In this document: positions 33,927 to 43,148 of the stretch, in pieces
How the letters are laid out: each line of letters begins with the position of its first letter
Position numbering within the stretch: position 1 is the first letter of the stretch
Source: Pandoraea captiosa
Lineage (GTDB): Bacteria > Pseudomonadota > Gammaproteobacteria > Burkholderiales > Burkholderiaceae
Assembly (NCBI RefSeq): GCF_902459775.1
Contig: NZ_CABPSQ010000002.1
Span: 186,001 to 250,000, forward strand
Reading direction: 5' to 3'
Length of the DNA: 64,000 bases
Program-made: the position numbers and the translations under genes
The notes under the pieces: model-generated
Database searches by the model: none
What the model was told of the DNA's origin: nothing
The model's input: the letters and a program-made list of their open reading frames with translations, nothing else

Positions 33927-35120
33927 ATGTCATCAACGAATCGTCAGCCTTCCCGCAGGGCCATCGCCTTGCTTGCCATCCAGCTTTTCCTTGTGACGTT
34001 CTGCGTCAATCTTCAGGCGCCGCTCGTGCCGCACTACGCCGCTGCCAGTGGACATGGCGCCGGTGCGCAGGCGCTGGCGTTCGCGTGCTACGTCGGCGCG
34101 CTCGTGCCCGCGTTGCTGCTTCTGGCGGGGCTGTCGGATCGCGTCGGGCGTCGTTTGCCGTTGGTGGCTGCGCTGTTGTTGGGGCTGGTCGGCACATGGC
34201 TGACGTTGCGCTGGCCGACGCTGTTTGCCTTGGGCGGCGCGCGTGCCTGTTACGGCCTGGCAACGGGCCTCGTCGCGGGCAGTGGCACCGCGTTCATGAC
34301 CGAGCTTTACGGTGAGCGCGAAGACGCCGCGACGCGGGGCGCCGCGTTGGTGGCGGCCGCAACGTCCCTCGGTTTCGGCACCGGCGCCCTCGTCACGGGC
34401 GTGTGTTTGATCGTCGCGCCATCGACGCTGCCGCCGTGGAGTCTGTGGGCGTATCTGCCATGCGCGTTCGTCGCGGCCCTTGGTGTGGTGGCGCTGCCCG
34501 CGCCCGCCCGCCATCCGGACGTGCCGTGGCTGCGCTGGCCGGTACTCGCGCCCGGTACGGTGCCGCTTGGCGTGGCGATCCTGCTTGCCTGGGCGGCGGT
34601 CGGCGTGGTCATCGGGGTGGTGCCGTCGGCGCTCGCCGCGCACGGACACGCCGCGTGGGCAGGCTTTGCGACGTTCTTCGTCGTCTCGACGGGATTGCTG
34701 TTCCAGCCTGCCGCACGGCGCATGGCACCGGTGCGTGCCGTGCGTGTCGGACTCGTGCTCGTGCCGCTCGGCTTCGTCGTGCTGGCGCTGGGCGTGGTGT
34801 ACGTCAACTTGCCCGCGCTGCTCACGGGGGCGGTCATTGCCAGCTCGGCCTGCTACGGCTTCACCTATCTAGGCGGACTGGCGGCGGTCAATGCCGCCGT
34901 TGCGCCGTCGTTGCGGGCCCGTGCGGCGGCAGGCTACTTTCTTTTCGCGTATTTCGGTTTTTCCGTGCCGGTGGTCACGAGCGGATGGCTGGCCGACCGC
35001 TTCGGCATGCCGGCGGCCCTCGCGCTATTCACTGCCGCGTTGATCGCAGGCAGTGCGGCGCTTGCCGTAGCCTTGCGCCGCGAGACCCCACGCGCGACAA
35101 CGTTCACGCGTCCGGTTTGA
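33927..35120 (+). CDS. MFS transporter divergent from a MocR regulator
   Basis: A 397-residue, twelve-span MFS transporter. The first helix is AIALLAIQLFLVTFCVNLQA, the loop after helix 2 reads LAGLSDRVGRRLPLV, and ARACYGLATGLVAGSGTAFM covers helix 4. The ATG at 33927 has no clear ribosome site, and the frame is open upstream through the pentanucleotide repeat, where it would encode AEPSR repeats; a start before the repeat would need a rare codon. Expression is probably set by the MocR regulator and could be affected by repeat length. Its last 17 bp overlap the end of the convergent RpiR gene. Confidence 0.85.
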   Translation: MSSTNRQPSRRAIALLAIQLFLVTFCVNLQAPLVPHYAAASGHGAGAQALAFACYVGALVPALLLLAGLSDRVGRRLPLVAALLLGLVGTWLTLRWPTLFALGGARACYGLATGLVAGSGTAFMTELYGEREDAATRGAALVAAATSLGFGTGALVTGVCLIVAPSTLPPWSLWAYLPCAFVAALGVVALPAPARHPDVPWLRWPVLAPGTVPLGVAILLAWAAVGVVIGVVPSALAAHGHAAWAGFATFFVVSTGLLFQPAARRMAPVRAVRVGLVLVPLGFVVLALGVVYVNLPALLTGAVIASSACYGFTYLGGLAAVNAAVAPSLRARAAAGYFLFAYFGFSVPVVTSGWLADRFGMPAALALFTAALIAGSAALAVALRRETPRATTFTRPV

Positions 35121-36039
35121 CCCGGGGGCCGGGGCCGCTCGCCGGACTGCTCTGGCTGCCGGGGGTGACATAGGCGCCGGTGCCGTGAAGCTGGTCCTCC
35201 GCCAGCTCCAGCGCGCGCACTGCACCACGGCCTTTGCGCGCGAGCAACATCTCGACAAGCGTTTCGACGACGGCGATACCTGCCGTAATCGACGGGAAGA
35301 ACGACGGGCTCTCATGCGAGAACAGCACCGTCACGTCCGCGTCGAGCGCCAGCGGGGAGACGGTCGAATCCGTCAGGGCAAGCACGCGCGCGCCCGCCGC
35401 GCGCGCAGCACGCGCGACGATCAACGCCTCGTTCGAGTAAGGCGCGAAGCTGATGACGACCACCACGTCACGCGCGGACAGTGCCCGCAACTCCATCTCC
35501 AGCGTGCCCGCTTCACCGCGAATCAGGTGAACCGTCGGGCGGAACAGCCGGTAGACGTACTGAAACGTGAAGGCGATGGGAAAGCAGGCGCGAAAACCCG
35601 CGACGTGGACAGTGCCCGCGTTCGCCAGCAGATCGACGGCTGCGCCCAGCGACGCGTTCGCGCCGGCTTCCGTCAGGTCGAGATTGTTGTGCTGTACGCG
35701 GAACATCTCGGGCACCATGCGCGCGGCGTCGCCCTCGCGAATCACTTGTCTTGCACGGCTGGCATACGGTTGCGGCCCGAGACGGATCGACTCCAGAAAC
35801 AACTCGCGAAGTCCGTGCCATCCGTCGAAACCGAGATGCTGCGCGAGCCGCACGAAGGTGGCCGGTTGCACGCCCGCCTCCGCCGCGATCGCGCGCATGG
35901 AACTGATCGGCACCCGTTGGGGATGGTCCAGAAGAAAGCGCGCGCCCGCCTGGAACTGCGGACTGAGCTGAGGGTAGCGCTCGCGCAACAGGGTGTTGAG
36001 CTGGTCGAGCGTCTGCGGCAGCGCTGGGGCTTGTGTCAT
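35104..36039 (-). CDS. RpiR/MurR-family transcriptional regulator
   Basis: A 311-residue regulator with an N-terminal RpiR helix-turn-helix (SSMRAIAAEAGVQPATFVRL, QHLGFDGWHGLRELF; about 47-87) and a C-terminal SIS phosphosugar-binding-type domain (GTVHVAGFRACFPIAFTFQY, VVVISFAPYSNEALIVARAA, ALTDSTVSPLA). It is divergent from an aminotransferase/BKACE operon, 251 bp apart, with small palindromes in between, and is presumably its regulator. The ligand need not be a sugar phosphate: RpiR proteins also control amino-acid-derived pathways. Start at ATG 36039. Confidence 0.9.
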   Translation of the reverse strand: MTQAPALPQTLDQLNTLLRERYPQLSPQFQAGARFLLDHPQRVPISSMRAIAAEAGVQPATFVRLAQHLGFDGWHGLRELFLESIRLGPQPYASRARQVIREGDAARMVPEMFRVQHNNLDLTEAGANASLGAAVDLLANAGTVHVAGFRACFPIAFTFQYVYRLFRPTVHLIRGEAGTLEMELRALSARDVVVVISFAPYSNEALIVARAARAAGARVLALTDSTVSPLALDADVTVLFSHESPSFFPSITAGIAVVETLVEMLLARKGRGAVRALELAEDQLHGTGAYVTPGSQSSPASGPGPRVKPDA

Positions 36040-36168
36040 TGGGGGATGGCAACACGGCGGCGAAAGAATGTAACGATTGTTGCATGAAATGCGCCGCGCA
36101 CGCACGCGGTTTCCCCGGAAGGCGTGGGCTGCGATGAAACATCGAGTGTGGTAATGGGTTGCGCGAAC

Positions 36169-36181
36169 TGTTGCGCCAACA
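36169..36181. promoter_or_regulatory. Short palindrome upstream of the aminotransferase operon
   Basis: TGTTG CGC CAACA, a 5-bp arm dyad. It lies 110 bp before the aminotransferase start and close to a second palindrome, so the two may form a double site for the RpiR regulator. Confidence 0.4.
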
Positions 36182-36188
36182 AAACGAG

Positions 36189-36204
36189 TGAAACATATGT
36201 TGCA
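36189..36204. promoter_or_regulatory. Near-perfect 16-bp palindrome, possible RpiR site
   Basis: TGAAACATATGTTGCA: the central AACATATGTT is fully symmetrical and the outer TG/CA match too, with one mismatched pair. About 87 bp upstream of the aminotransferase start codon. Confidence 0.5.
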
Positions 36205-36290
36205 AAGCGTGGGGGATACGCCTACACTGAGCGACATCCATAGGACACTCCATTACTGTCTCGCAGCATCTTTTCGTCAGAGGTTCAGGC

Positions 36291-37634
36291 ATGACTCACG
36301 TGTTTCACCGCAATCCGCGCCAGACGTTGCCCGTCGCCGTTGGCGGTCAGGGAATCGAGTTGATCGACAGCAACGGCAAGCGTTATCTCGACGCGTGCGG
36401 CGGTGCGGCCGTCTCCTGTCTGGGCCATGGGCATCCGCGTGTGATCGAGGCCATGCAGCAGCAGGCCGCGCAATTGGCCTATGCGCATACGTCGTTCTTC
36501 ACCACGGAAGTGGCCGAGCATCTGGCGGACACACTCGCCGCGAGCGCCCCTGGCGATCTGAATCATGTGTACTTCGTGAGCGGTGGCTCCGAAGGAGTGG
36601 AAGCGGCGCTCAAGCTCGCGCGTCAGTACTTCGTCGAGATCGGCCAGCCGCAGCGTCAGTACTTCATTGCGCGGCGTCAGAGCTATCACGGCAACACGCT
36701 CGGCGCGCTGGCCATTGGCGGTAACGCATGGCGACGCGAGCCGTTCCTGCCGTTGCTGGTGCCGGCCCATCACGTTTCTCCGTGCTTCGCGTATCGGGAG
36801 CGTCTCGACGGTGAAAGCGACGCCGCATACGTGCAGCGCCTGGCGGACGAGCTCGAAGCGAAGATCCTCGAACTGGGCGGCGACAACGTGATCGCGTTCG
36901 TCGCAGAAACCGTGGTCGGCGCGACGGCGGGCGCCGTGCCGCCGGTGGGCGACTACTTCAAGCGCATTCGTGCCGTGTGCGACAAGTACGGCGTGCTGCT
37001 GCTGCTCGACGAAGTGATGTCCGGCATGGGCCGCACAGGCTATCTGTTCGCCTGCGAGGAAGACGGTGTGACGCCGGACATTCTCGTCATTGCGAAGGGG
37101 CTCGGCGCGGGTTATCAGCCGATTGGCGCAATGCTCTGCTCGGACAAGATCTTCGACGCGGTGGTCGGTGGCTCCGGCTTCTTCCAGCACGGGCACACCT
37201 ATCTCGGTCATGCCATGGCGTGTGCGGCGGCGCTGGCCGTGCAGCGCACGATCGCCGAAGACAACCTGCTCGAGAACGTGAAGGCGCGCGGTGAACAGCT
37301 GCGTGCGCGTTTGCGCGAGGTCTTTGCCGACCACCCGAACGTGGGCGACGTGCGCGGGCGGGGCCTGTTCGTCGGCGTCGAATTCGTTGCCGATCGTGCG
37401 ACCAAACAGACGCTGCCGACACAGGACAAAACGCATGCCCGGTTGAAGGCGGCGGCCAAGGAGCGGGGTCTGCTGATCTATCCGATGGGCGGCACGGTCG
37501 ACGGCGTGCACGGCGACCATGCGCTGATCGCCCCGCCTTTCATTTGTCAGCCGGAAGACATCGATCGCATCGTCGAGCGTCTGGCGCTGTCGGTGGCGGA
37601 CGTGACCGGTGTGAAGGTCGGAGGCGTGGCATGA
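36291..37634 (+). CDS. Class III (omega) aminotransferase
   Basis: A 447-residue PLP-dependent class III aminotransferase. Marks in order: LDACGGAAVSCLGHGHPRVI near the N terminus, FVSGGSEGVEAALKLARQYF, ARRQSYHGNTLGALAIGG, LLLLDEVMSGMGRTG and the Schiff-base lysine K269 in VIAKGLGAGYQP. These enzymes move the terminal amino group of omega-amino acids or diamines to pyruvate or 2-oxoglutarate. It forms a two-gene operon with a BKACE enzyme whose ATG overlaps its TGA, so product of one may feed the other. Regulated by the divergent RpiR protein, by context. Confidence 0.92.
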   Translation: MTHVFHRNPRQTLPVAVGGQGIELIDSNGKRYLDACGGAAVSCLGHGHPRVIEAMQQQAAQLAYAHTSFFTTEVAEHLADTLAASAPGDLNHVYFVSGGSEGVEAALKLARQYFVEIGQPQRQYFIARRQSYHGNTLGALAIGGNAWRREPFLPLLVPAHHVSPCFAYRERLDGESDAAYVQRLADELEAKILELGGDNVIAFVAETVVGATAGAVPPVGDYFKRIRAVCDKYGVLLLLDEVMSGMGRTGYLFACEEDGVTPDILVIAKGLGAGYQPIGAMLCSDKIFDAVVGGSGFFQHGHTYLGHAMACAAALAVQRTIAEDNLLENVKARGEQLRARLREVFADHPNVGDVRGRGLFVGVEFVADRATKQTLPTQDKTHARLKAAAKERGLLIYPMGGTVDGVHGDHALIAPPFICQPEDIDRIVERLALSVADVTGVKVGGVA

Positions 37635-38473
37635 CGAGGGCCTACGCACTGGCCGTCGCCCCGAACGGCGCGCGCCGCACGCACGTCGATCACCCGGCGT
37701 TGCCGATGACGCCCGACGAGCTGGGCGCATGCGCCAAAGCGTGTCTGGATGCGGGCACTGCCATGATCCACCTGCACGTGCGCAAGGCCGACGGCACGCA
37801 TAGCCTCGAAGTGTCCGATTACGAGGCAGGCATTGCCGCCGTGCGCCGCGCCGTTGGCGACGAACTGGTGTTGCAGGTCACAACGGAGGCCGTCGGCATC
37901 TATCGTCCGGCGCAGCAGATCGCGACGGTGCAGGCCTTGCGTCCCGAGGCGATCTCGGTCGCCTTGCGCGAAATATTGCCCGACGCCGCCCATGCGCCCG
38001 CAGCGCAGGCGTTCTTCGGCTGGCTCTGGCAGGAAAACGTCACTGCGCAGTACATCCTCTACGACACCGAAGACGTGGCGCATTACTGGCGCTTGCGCGC
38101 GACCGGTGCGATCCGTCCCGGTCGCCACTGGGTGTTGTTCGTGCTGGGGCGTTACAGCAAGGGTCAGTTGTCCTCGCCGTCCGACCTGCTGCCGTTCCTG
38201 AGCGCGTGGCAGACCGACGCGGACGCGCTGGGCGAGGCGTCGGGTGCGACGCCCTGGGCCATGTGCGCCTTCGGTCCGCGCGAGGCGGAGTGTGCGCTCG
38301 CGGCGGTGTTGTACGGCGGCCACGCGCGCATCGGCTTCGAAAACAACCTCTACCTGCCCGATGGCAGCGTCTCCCCGGACAACGCCGCGTCGCTGCGCGC
38401 GCTCACGTCCGCTGCCGCCCCGCTCGCGCTCGCCCCCATGACGGCGGATGCCTTGCGCGAACTGACCCGCTGA
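37631..38473 (+). CDS. BKACE family (beta-keto acid cleavage) enzyme
   Basis: A 280-residue TIM-barrel protein of the beta-keto acid cleavage enzyme family (formerly DUF849), whose founding member Kce cleaves 3-keto-5-aminohexanoate with acetyl-CoA in lysine fermentation. Visible marks: VAPNGARRTHVDHPALPMTP at the N terminus, AMIHLHVRKADGTHSLEV with the zinc-binding HLH, and GGHARIGFENNLYLPDG near the end. BKACE members act on many beta-keto acids, so substrate is open. The start ATG overlaps the aminotransferase stop (ATGA), showing coupling. Supplied with an aminotransferase it suggests breakdown of an amino-keto acid. Confidence 0.9.
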   Translation: MTRAYALAVAPNGARRTHVDHPALPMTPDELGACAKACLDAGTAMIHLHVRKADGTHSLEVSDYEAGIAAVRRAVGDELVLQVTTEAVGIYRPAQQIATVQALRPEAISVALREILPDAAHAPAAQAFFGWLWQENVTAQYILYDTEDVAHYWRLRATGAIRPGRHWVLFVLGRYSKGQLSSPSDLLPFLSAWQTDADALGEASGATPWAMCAFGPREAECALAAVLYGGHARIGFENNLYLPDGSVSPDNAASLRALTSAAAPLALAPMTADALRELTR

Positions 38474-38735
38474 GCGCTTCACGCCGAACGCGGGTGGCCG
38501 ACGGTCGATGCTCGACGCCCGGGGCCGACCGTCCTGCCGTCCGATCGCGACCGTCGGACCGCGGGACTCCCGGGGCCGGACCGTGACCGGGAGTGTGCGA
38601 CGGATCAGAAATAAACCCAAATACAGGGCCTGACCGACGTTGCCCGGTCGGGCCGCTGTAATAGAATCGGCGTAACCTCAAAAGGCCCGCGTCGACCCTT
38701 CCGGCGCCGGGCATGAACCCGAACGGGAGCGCGGC

Positions 38736-40388
38736 GTGAAACACTGGTCGATCCGACATCGCATTCTGGCCAGTTTTGGCCTGATCCTTGCCTTGATGGC
38801 CCTCATGGCGGGCATCGCCTACACCCGGCTGTCCGCCATCGAAGCCGAGACACGCAGTGTGGAAGACGACTCCGCGCCGGGCCTCTACTACAGCACGATG
38901 CTGCGCGGCGCGTGGTTCGAGAGCTACCAATTACTTCAGCAGGTCGTCGCAATCGACGACAACGACAAGACCCGCGCGGTCGATCTCGACGCCTTGCGCG
39001 CGGCCGACGCCCGCATCGACGGCTGGGTCAAGGATTACGGCACGACCGTCAACCGCCCCATCGACCGCATTCAATACGACGAAGTGCGCGGCACGCGCAA
39101 TCAGTACGGGCGCATCAGCACACAGGTTCTCAAGCTCGTGGCGGACGGCCAGATGCCCGCCGCCCGTGCCATGCTGACCGAGCAGCTCTATCCCGAATGG
39201 GGGCGCGGGCGCGCGGCGATCCAGCGTCTGGTCGACACCAACAAGACTTACTCGGACGAAGCCACACACAACATCAGCGAAGCCGTGACGGCCGCCAAGG
39301 CGACGCTGCTCATTACGCTGGTCGTGGCGCTTGCCGTTGCCGTGCTCGCCGGGTGGTTGCTGTTCCGTGCGATCAGCGTGCCGCTCGCGAGCGTGATGCA
39401 GATTCTGGAAGTCATGCGCTCGGGCGATCTGACCCGGCGGCTGAATCTGGCGCGGCGCGACGAGTTCGGCGCGCTGGAATCGGGTTTCAATCGCATGACC
39501 GACGAGTTGACGGGGCTCGTGGGGCAGGCGCAGAAGTCGGCGCTGCAAGTCACGACGTCCGTGACCGAAATTGCCGCGACGTCGCGCCAGCAGCAGGCCA
39601 CGGCTTCGGAGACGGCGGCCACCACCACCGAGATCGGCGCCACGTCGCGGGAGATTTTCGCCACGTCGCGCGATCTGGCCCGCACCATGACCGAAGTCGC
39701 AGGTGTCGCCGAGCATGCGGCAACGCTGGCGGGCACGGGACACGTCGGCCTCACGCGCATGGAAGATGCCATGCGACACGTGGTGGAAGCGGCCGGCTCG
39801 GTCAACGGCAAGCTCGGCATCCTCAACGAGAAGGCGGGCAACATCAATCAGGTCGTGACCACGATCACGAAGGTGGCCGATCAGACCAACCTGCTCTCGC
39901 TCAACGCGGCCATCGAAGCCGAAAAGGCCGGCGAGTACGGTCGCGGCTTCGCCGTGGTGGCCACGGAGATTCGCCGGCTGGCCGACCAGACGGCCGTGGC
40001 AACCTATGACATCGAGCAGATGATCAAGGAGATCCAGTCGGCGGTGTCCGCAGGCGTGATGGGCATGGACAAGTTCGCCGAGGAGGTACGCCGCGGCATG
40101 GACGAAATGCGACAGGTCGGCGATCAACTCGCCCAGATCATTTCGCAGGTGCAGACGCTCCCGCCGCGCTTTCAGGTCGTCAACGAAGGCATGCAGGCGC
40201 AGGCCACCGGCGCGGAGCAAATCAATCAGGCGCTGGTGCAACTCTCCGAGGCCGCGCAACAGACGGCCGAATCGTTGCAGCAGTCGAGTCAGGCCATCGA
40301 GGAACTCAATCACGTGGCCAACGGGCTGAAGAGCGGGGTGTCGCGCTTCAAGGTGCAGGCGCTTGCGCCCACGGGGCTGGCGTCATAA
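38736..40388 (+). CDS. wspA: Wsp surface-sensing methyl-accepting protein WspA
   Basis: A 550-residue methyl-accepting chemotaxis protein and the first gene of a Wsp operon. Transmembrane helix 1 ([20 protein letters not shown]) is near residues 10-29, a four-helix periplasmic sensor domain follows, then helix 2 ([20 protein letters not shown], about 189-208), a HAMP linker and the cytoplasmic hairpin with tip sequence [36 protein letters not shown]. WspA clusters on surface contact and activates the kinase WspE. The start is GTG at 38736 with GGGAG about 9 nt upstream. Confidence 0.93.
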   Translation: MKHWSIRHRILASFGLILALMALMAGIAYTRLSAIEAETRSVEDDSAPGLYYSTMLRGAWFESYQLLQQVVAIDDNDKTRAVDLDALRAADARIDGWVKDYGTTVNRPIDRIQYDEVRGTRNQYGRISTQVLKLVADGQMPAARAMLTEQLYPEWGRGRAAIQRLVDTNKTYSDEATHNISEAVTAAKATLLITLVVALAVAVLAGWLLFRAISVPLASVMQILEVMRSGDLTRRLNLARRDEFGALESGFNRMTDELTGLVGQAQKSALQVTTSVTEIAATSRQQQATASETAATTTEIGATSREIFATSRDLARTMTEVAGVAEHAATLAGTGHVGLTRMEDAMRHVVEAAGSVNGKLGILNEKAGNINQVVTTITKVADQTNLLSLNAAIEAEKAGEYGRGFAVVATEIRRLADQTAVATYDIEQMIKEIQSAVSAGVMGMDKFAEEVRRGMDEMRQVGDQLAQIISQVQTLPPRFQVVNEGMQAQATGAEQINQALVQLSEAAQQTAESLQQSSQAIEELNHVANGLKSGVSRFKVQALAPTGLAS

Positions 40389-40516
40389 CCGGCGCCAACG
40401 GCGACGCGGCATCGCACCGACATCAAACTGCTATCGACCCAATATCGAACCCATAGCGACACCAGACTTCCCGTTACCGACACGTTTGTCGGCCATTGCT
40501 CTTCGCGGACTTCGAC

Positions 40517-41050
40517 ATGCTGTTCCTGCGTTTCGCCATCGCGACCGATCATTACCTCATCGAAGCCAGTCACGTGGCCGAGGTGTTGCCGTGGCTCTCG
40601 CTCAAGCGTCTGCCATCGGCACCGTCGTGGGTCGCAGGCGCGTTCAGCTATCGTGGCGAGTCCGTGCCCGTCATCGATCTGACGCGCCTCGCCACCGGAG
40701 TGGGCGCGCCTGAGCGTCGCTCGACACGGCTGGTGCTTGTGCACTACCCGGTGCCCGGACCGAACGCCCGCCGCCTTGGTGTGCTGGTCGAGCGCGCCAC
40801 CGACACCCTGCGGGCGGATGCCGACGCATTCAGGTCGAGCGGTGTCGATCTTCCCGAAGGGCGTTACCTCGGTCCGGTACTCGACACCGAAGATGGCCTC
40901 GTGCAGTGGGTGCGTGTCGAACAATTGCTGAGCGATGCAGCGCGCGCGATGTTGTTCGACGCAGCGCGCGACGCCTTGGCGGATGACGTGGCCGACGCAC
41001 CCGCTGTGGAGGGGGCGCATGAGGGCAATGCCATGGGGGCGCCGACATGA
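40517..41050 (+). CDS. wspB: CheW-like adaptor WspB
   Basis: A 177-residue CheW-domain protein that would couple WspA to WspE. The domain starts at MLFLRFAIATDHYLIEASHV and includes LPSAPSWVAGAFSYRGESVP, VIDLTRL and the late GRYLGPVLDTEDGLVQWVRV. The C-terminal tail is Ala- and Asp-rich. ATG 40517 is used; a TTG 7 codons earlier is in frame. It follows wspA by 128 bp, and its stop overlaps the start of wspC (ATGA). Confidence 0.88.
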   Translation: MLFLRFAIATDHYLIEASHVAEVLPWLSLKRLPSAPSWVAGAFSYRGESVPVIDLTRLATGVGAPERRSTRLVLVHYPVPGPNARRLGVLVERATDTLRADADAFRSSGVDLPEGRYLGPVLDTEDGLVQWVRVEQLLSDAARAMLFDAARDALADDVADAPAVEGAHEGNAMGAPT

Positions 41051-42492
41051 CCCACGTGCCTGACATCGAACGCCTGTTGCGCGACACGACGGGCATCGAC
41101 GCGGACACGCTCGGCATCCACGCTATCGAGCGGGCCGTGCGTGCGCGCCTCGCCGCGTTGTCGCCGGAAATGCAGGACGCCCCGCCGTACGCCCGATATT
41201 GGCAGCGGTTGCAACAGTCGTCGCACGAGCTTCAGGCATTGATCGAAGCGGTCGTGGTGCCGGAGACCTGGTTCTTCCGGCATCGCGAAGCCTTCACGAC
41301 ACTGGGCAGGATGGCGCAGGAGGCACGGGCCGCGCGTCGCGGCACCGCGAGCGAAAGGCAGCCGTTGCGGTTGCTGAGCTTGCCATGCTCGACCGGCGAA
41401 GAGCCTTATTCGATGGCGATGGCGATGTTCGACGCGGGGTTCGGCGCGAACGATTTCACCATCGACGCCGTCGACATCAGCGAACGCGCGCTTGCCGTGG
41501 CCCGCGAGGGGCTGTATGGCCGAAATTCGTTTCGGGGTGCGCCCGACACCCTGCTGTTCCGCGACCGCTATTTCACCTCCGAGGAAGACAATCACCGCGT
41601 CATCGGCGCGCTGCGTACGCAGGTGCGCTGGCATGCAGGCAATCTGTTCGATCCGTCGCTCGTGGATCGGCTGGGCACATTCGATTTCGTTTTCTTCCGC
41701 AATGTGCTGATCTATTTCGACCGCGACGGACAACGTCGTGCCATCGCCGCGCTGGAGCGGCTCATGCGCGTGGGCGCAACGCTTTTTGCCGGGCCCGCCG
41801 AAGGTGGAACGCTAACGAGCAACTGTCTCGCCCCGACCGGGCATGCGCAGGCGTTCTCATTCCGCGTGGCGGTACCCGCGCGCGACGTGACTCAGGCGGC
41901 GCCTTCGACCGATGCGAAACCGTCGGCGCGCGGCATACCCGCGCGGACGTTCGCACCGCCGACTCGTCCCGCACCTCCCACGCTACCGACGCGACCCACG
42001 ACCGATTCGCCGCGACTCGCGCGGGCGGGCGAATCGCCGCTTGCCCCGTCCGTCGTCTCAGCTGTCGTCCCCGCTGTCGTCCCCGCCGTCGTCTCGTCTA
42101 TCGGCGCCATGGCGAAGGCAGAGATAGACGTCCAGTTGACGCAGGCGCGTGCTGCGGCCGACGCGGGCGACTTCGTGCGGGCCGTCGCACTGTGTCGTGC
42201 CGTGCTGGCGGCGGACCGCGCCAACGCGCAAGCGGAGTATCTGCTCGGTCTGGTGGAAGACGCACGTAGCGATGCGCAGGGCGCGCTCATCCATTATCGA
42301 CGTGCGTTGTATCTCGATCCGACCCATTACGAAGCGCTCGTGCACTGCGCCGCATTGCTCGATGCGCGTGGCGACGTGTCGGGCGCACGCCGTCTGATGG
42401 CGCGTGCCGAACGTGTCGAGCCGTCCGGCGAGACAATGGCGTCCTCCGAAACGCATGACCCGATGCAACGCCACGGAACCCGACATCGATGA
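41047..42492 (+). CDS. wspC: CheR-type methyltransferase with TPR tail, WspC
   Basis: A 481-residue S-adenosylmethionine-dependent methyltransferase that methylates glutamates of WspA. The CheR N-terminal helices are followed by the SAM pocket LSLPCSTGEEPYSMAMAMFD and FDFVFFRNVLIYFD. A Pro/Thr/Val-rich linker (about 280-355, with a VVPAVVPAVVSS repeat) leads to a C-terminal TPR region (ARAAADAGDFVRAVALCRAV, YRRALYLDPTHYEALVHCAA) as in WspC of Pseudomonas. Overlaps wspB and wspD by ATGA junctions, so translation is coupled. Confidence 0.93.
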   Translation: MTHVPDIERLLRDTTGIDADTLGIHAIERAVRARLAALSPEMQDAPPYARYWQRLQQSSHELQALIEAVVVPETWFFRHREAFTTLGRMAQEARAARRGTASERQPLRLLSLPCSTGEEPYSMAMAMFDAGFGANDFTIDAVDISERALAVAREGLYGRNSFRGAPDTLLFRDRYFTSEEDNHRVIGALRTQVRWHAGNLFDPSLVDRLGTFDFVFFRNVLIYFDRDGQRRAIAALERLMRVGATLFAGPAEGGTLTSNCLAPTGHAQAFSFRVAVPARDVTQAAPSTDAKPSARGIPARTFAPPTRPAPPTLPTRPTTDSPRLARAGESPLAPSVVSAVVPAVVPAVVSSIGAMAKAEIDVQLTQARAAADAGDFVRAVALCRAVLAADRANAQAEYLLGLVEDARSDAQGALIHYRRALYLDPTHYEALVHCAALLDARGDVSGARRLMARAERVEPSGETMASSETHDPMQRHGTRHR

Positions 42493-43148
42493 CCGATCGC
42501 GAACTGGCCCCTGAGGCAGGTGTCGTGGATGGCAACGCCGACCCCATCTCCTCGCAGGCAGCGAAGCCAAACGACAACGCATTGCGCAGGCAGGCGGCGG
42601 CATTGCTCGACCGGCTACCGGTGGTGCCCGTCGACCCTGCCCCCTGGCGTGCGGCGCGCGCCGATGAGAACGTGGTGCGCAGCCAGTCGCTGTTGCTCTT
42701 CCGTCTGGCCGACGAATGGCTGGCGTTGCCTGCATCGGCCATTGAAGAGGTAACGCCCATGCGCGGGTGGCACACGGTGCCGGGACACCGTCAGCGCGCG
42801 TTGCTCGGGCTCGTCAATTTGCGCGGCGCGCTCGTGCCTTGTCTGTCGCTCGGTGAGCTGCTCGGCGTACAACAGGCGCCCCAAACGCAGGGCACGCCGT
42901 CCAACACGTTGCGCGCGAGCACCGCACGCCTGCTTGCGTTACGCCATGGACCGCATCTGAGCGCGTTTCCGGTGACCGAAGTCTACGGGACCGTCGCCCC
43001 GGCCAGTACGGCGTTGGGTGCAGTGCCCGCGACGGCGCTCGGGGCGTCAGATGGCTTTGCCGTCGCCGTGTTGCCCTGGCGAGAGCATGTCGTCGGGGTG
43101 CTCGATCCGCTGCGTGTGGGCGCGGCTTTCGACAGGAGCCTCGCATGA
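42489..43148 (+). CDS. wspD: CheW-like adaptor WspD
   Basis: A 219-residue CheW-domain protein with an extra 50-60-residue N-terminal leader, as in WspD. The domain begins at SLLLFRLADEWLALPASAIE, and has MRGWHTVPGHRQRALLGLVN, LRGALVPCLSLGELLG and VLPWREHVVGVLDP. It bridges WspA clusters and the kinase. Start ATG 42489 overlaps the wspC stop; its own TGA overlaps the wspE start. Confidence 0.9.
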   Translation: MTDRELAPEAGVVDGNADPISSQAAKPNDNALRRQAAALLDRLPVVPVDPAPWRAARADENVVRSQSLLLFRLADEWLALPASAIEEVTPMRGWHTVPGHRQRALLGLVNLRGALVPCLSLGELLGVQQAPQTQGTPSNTLRASTARLLALRHGPHLSAFPVTEVYGTVAPASTALGAVPATALGASDGFAVAVLPWREHVVGVLDPLRVGAAFDRSLA

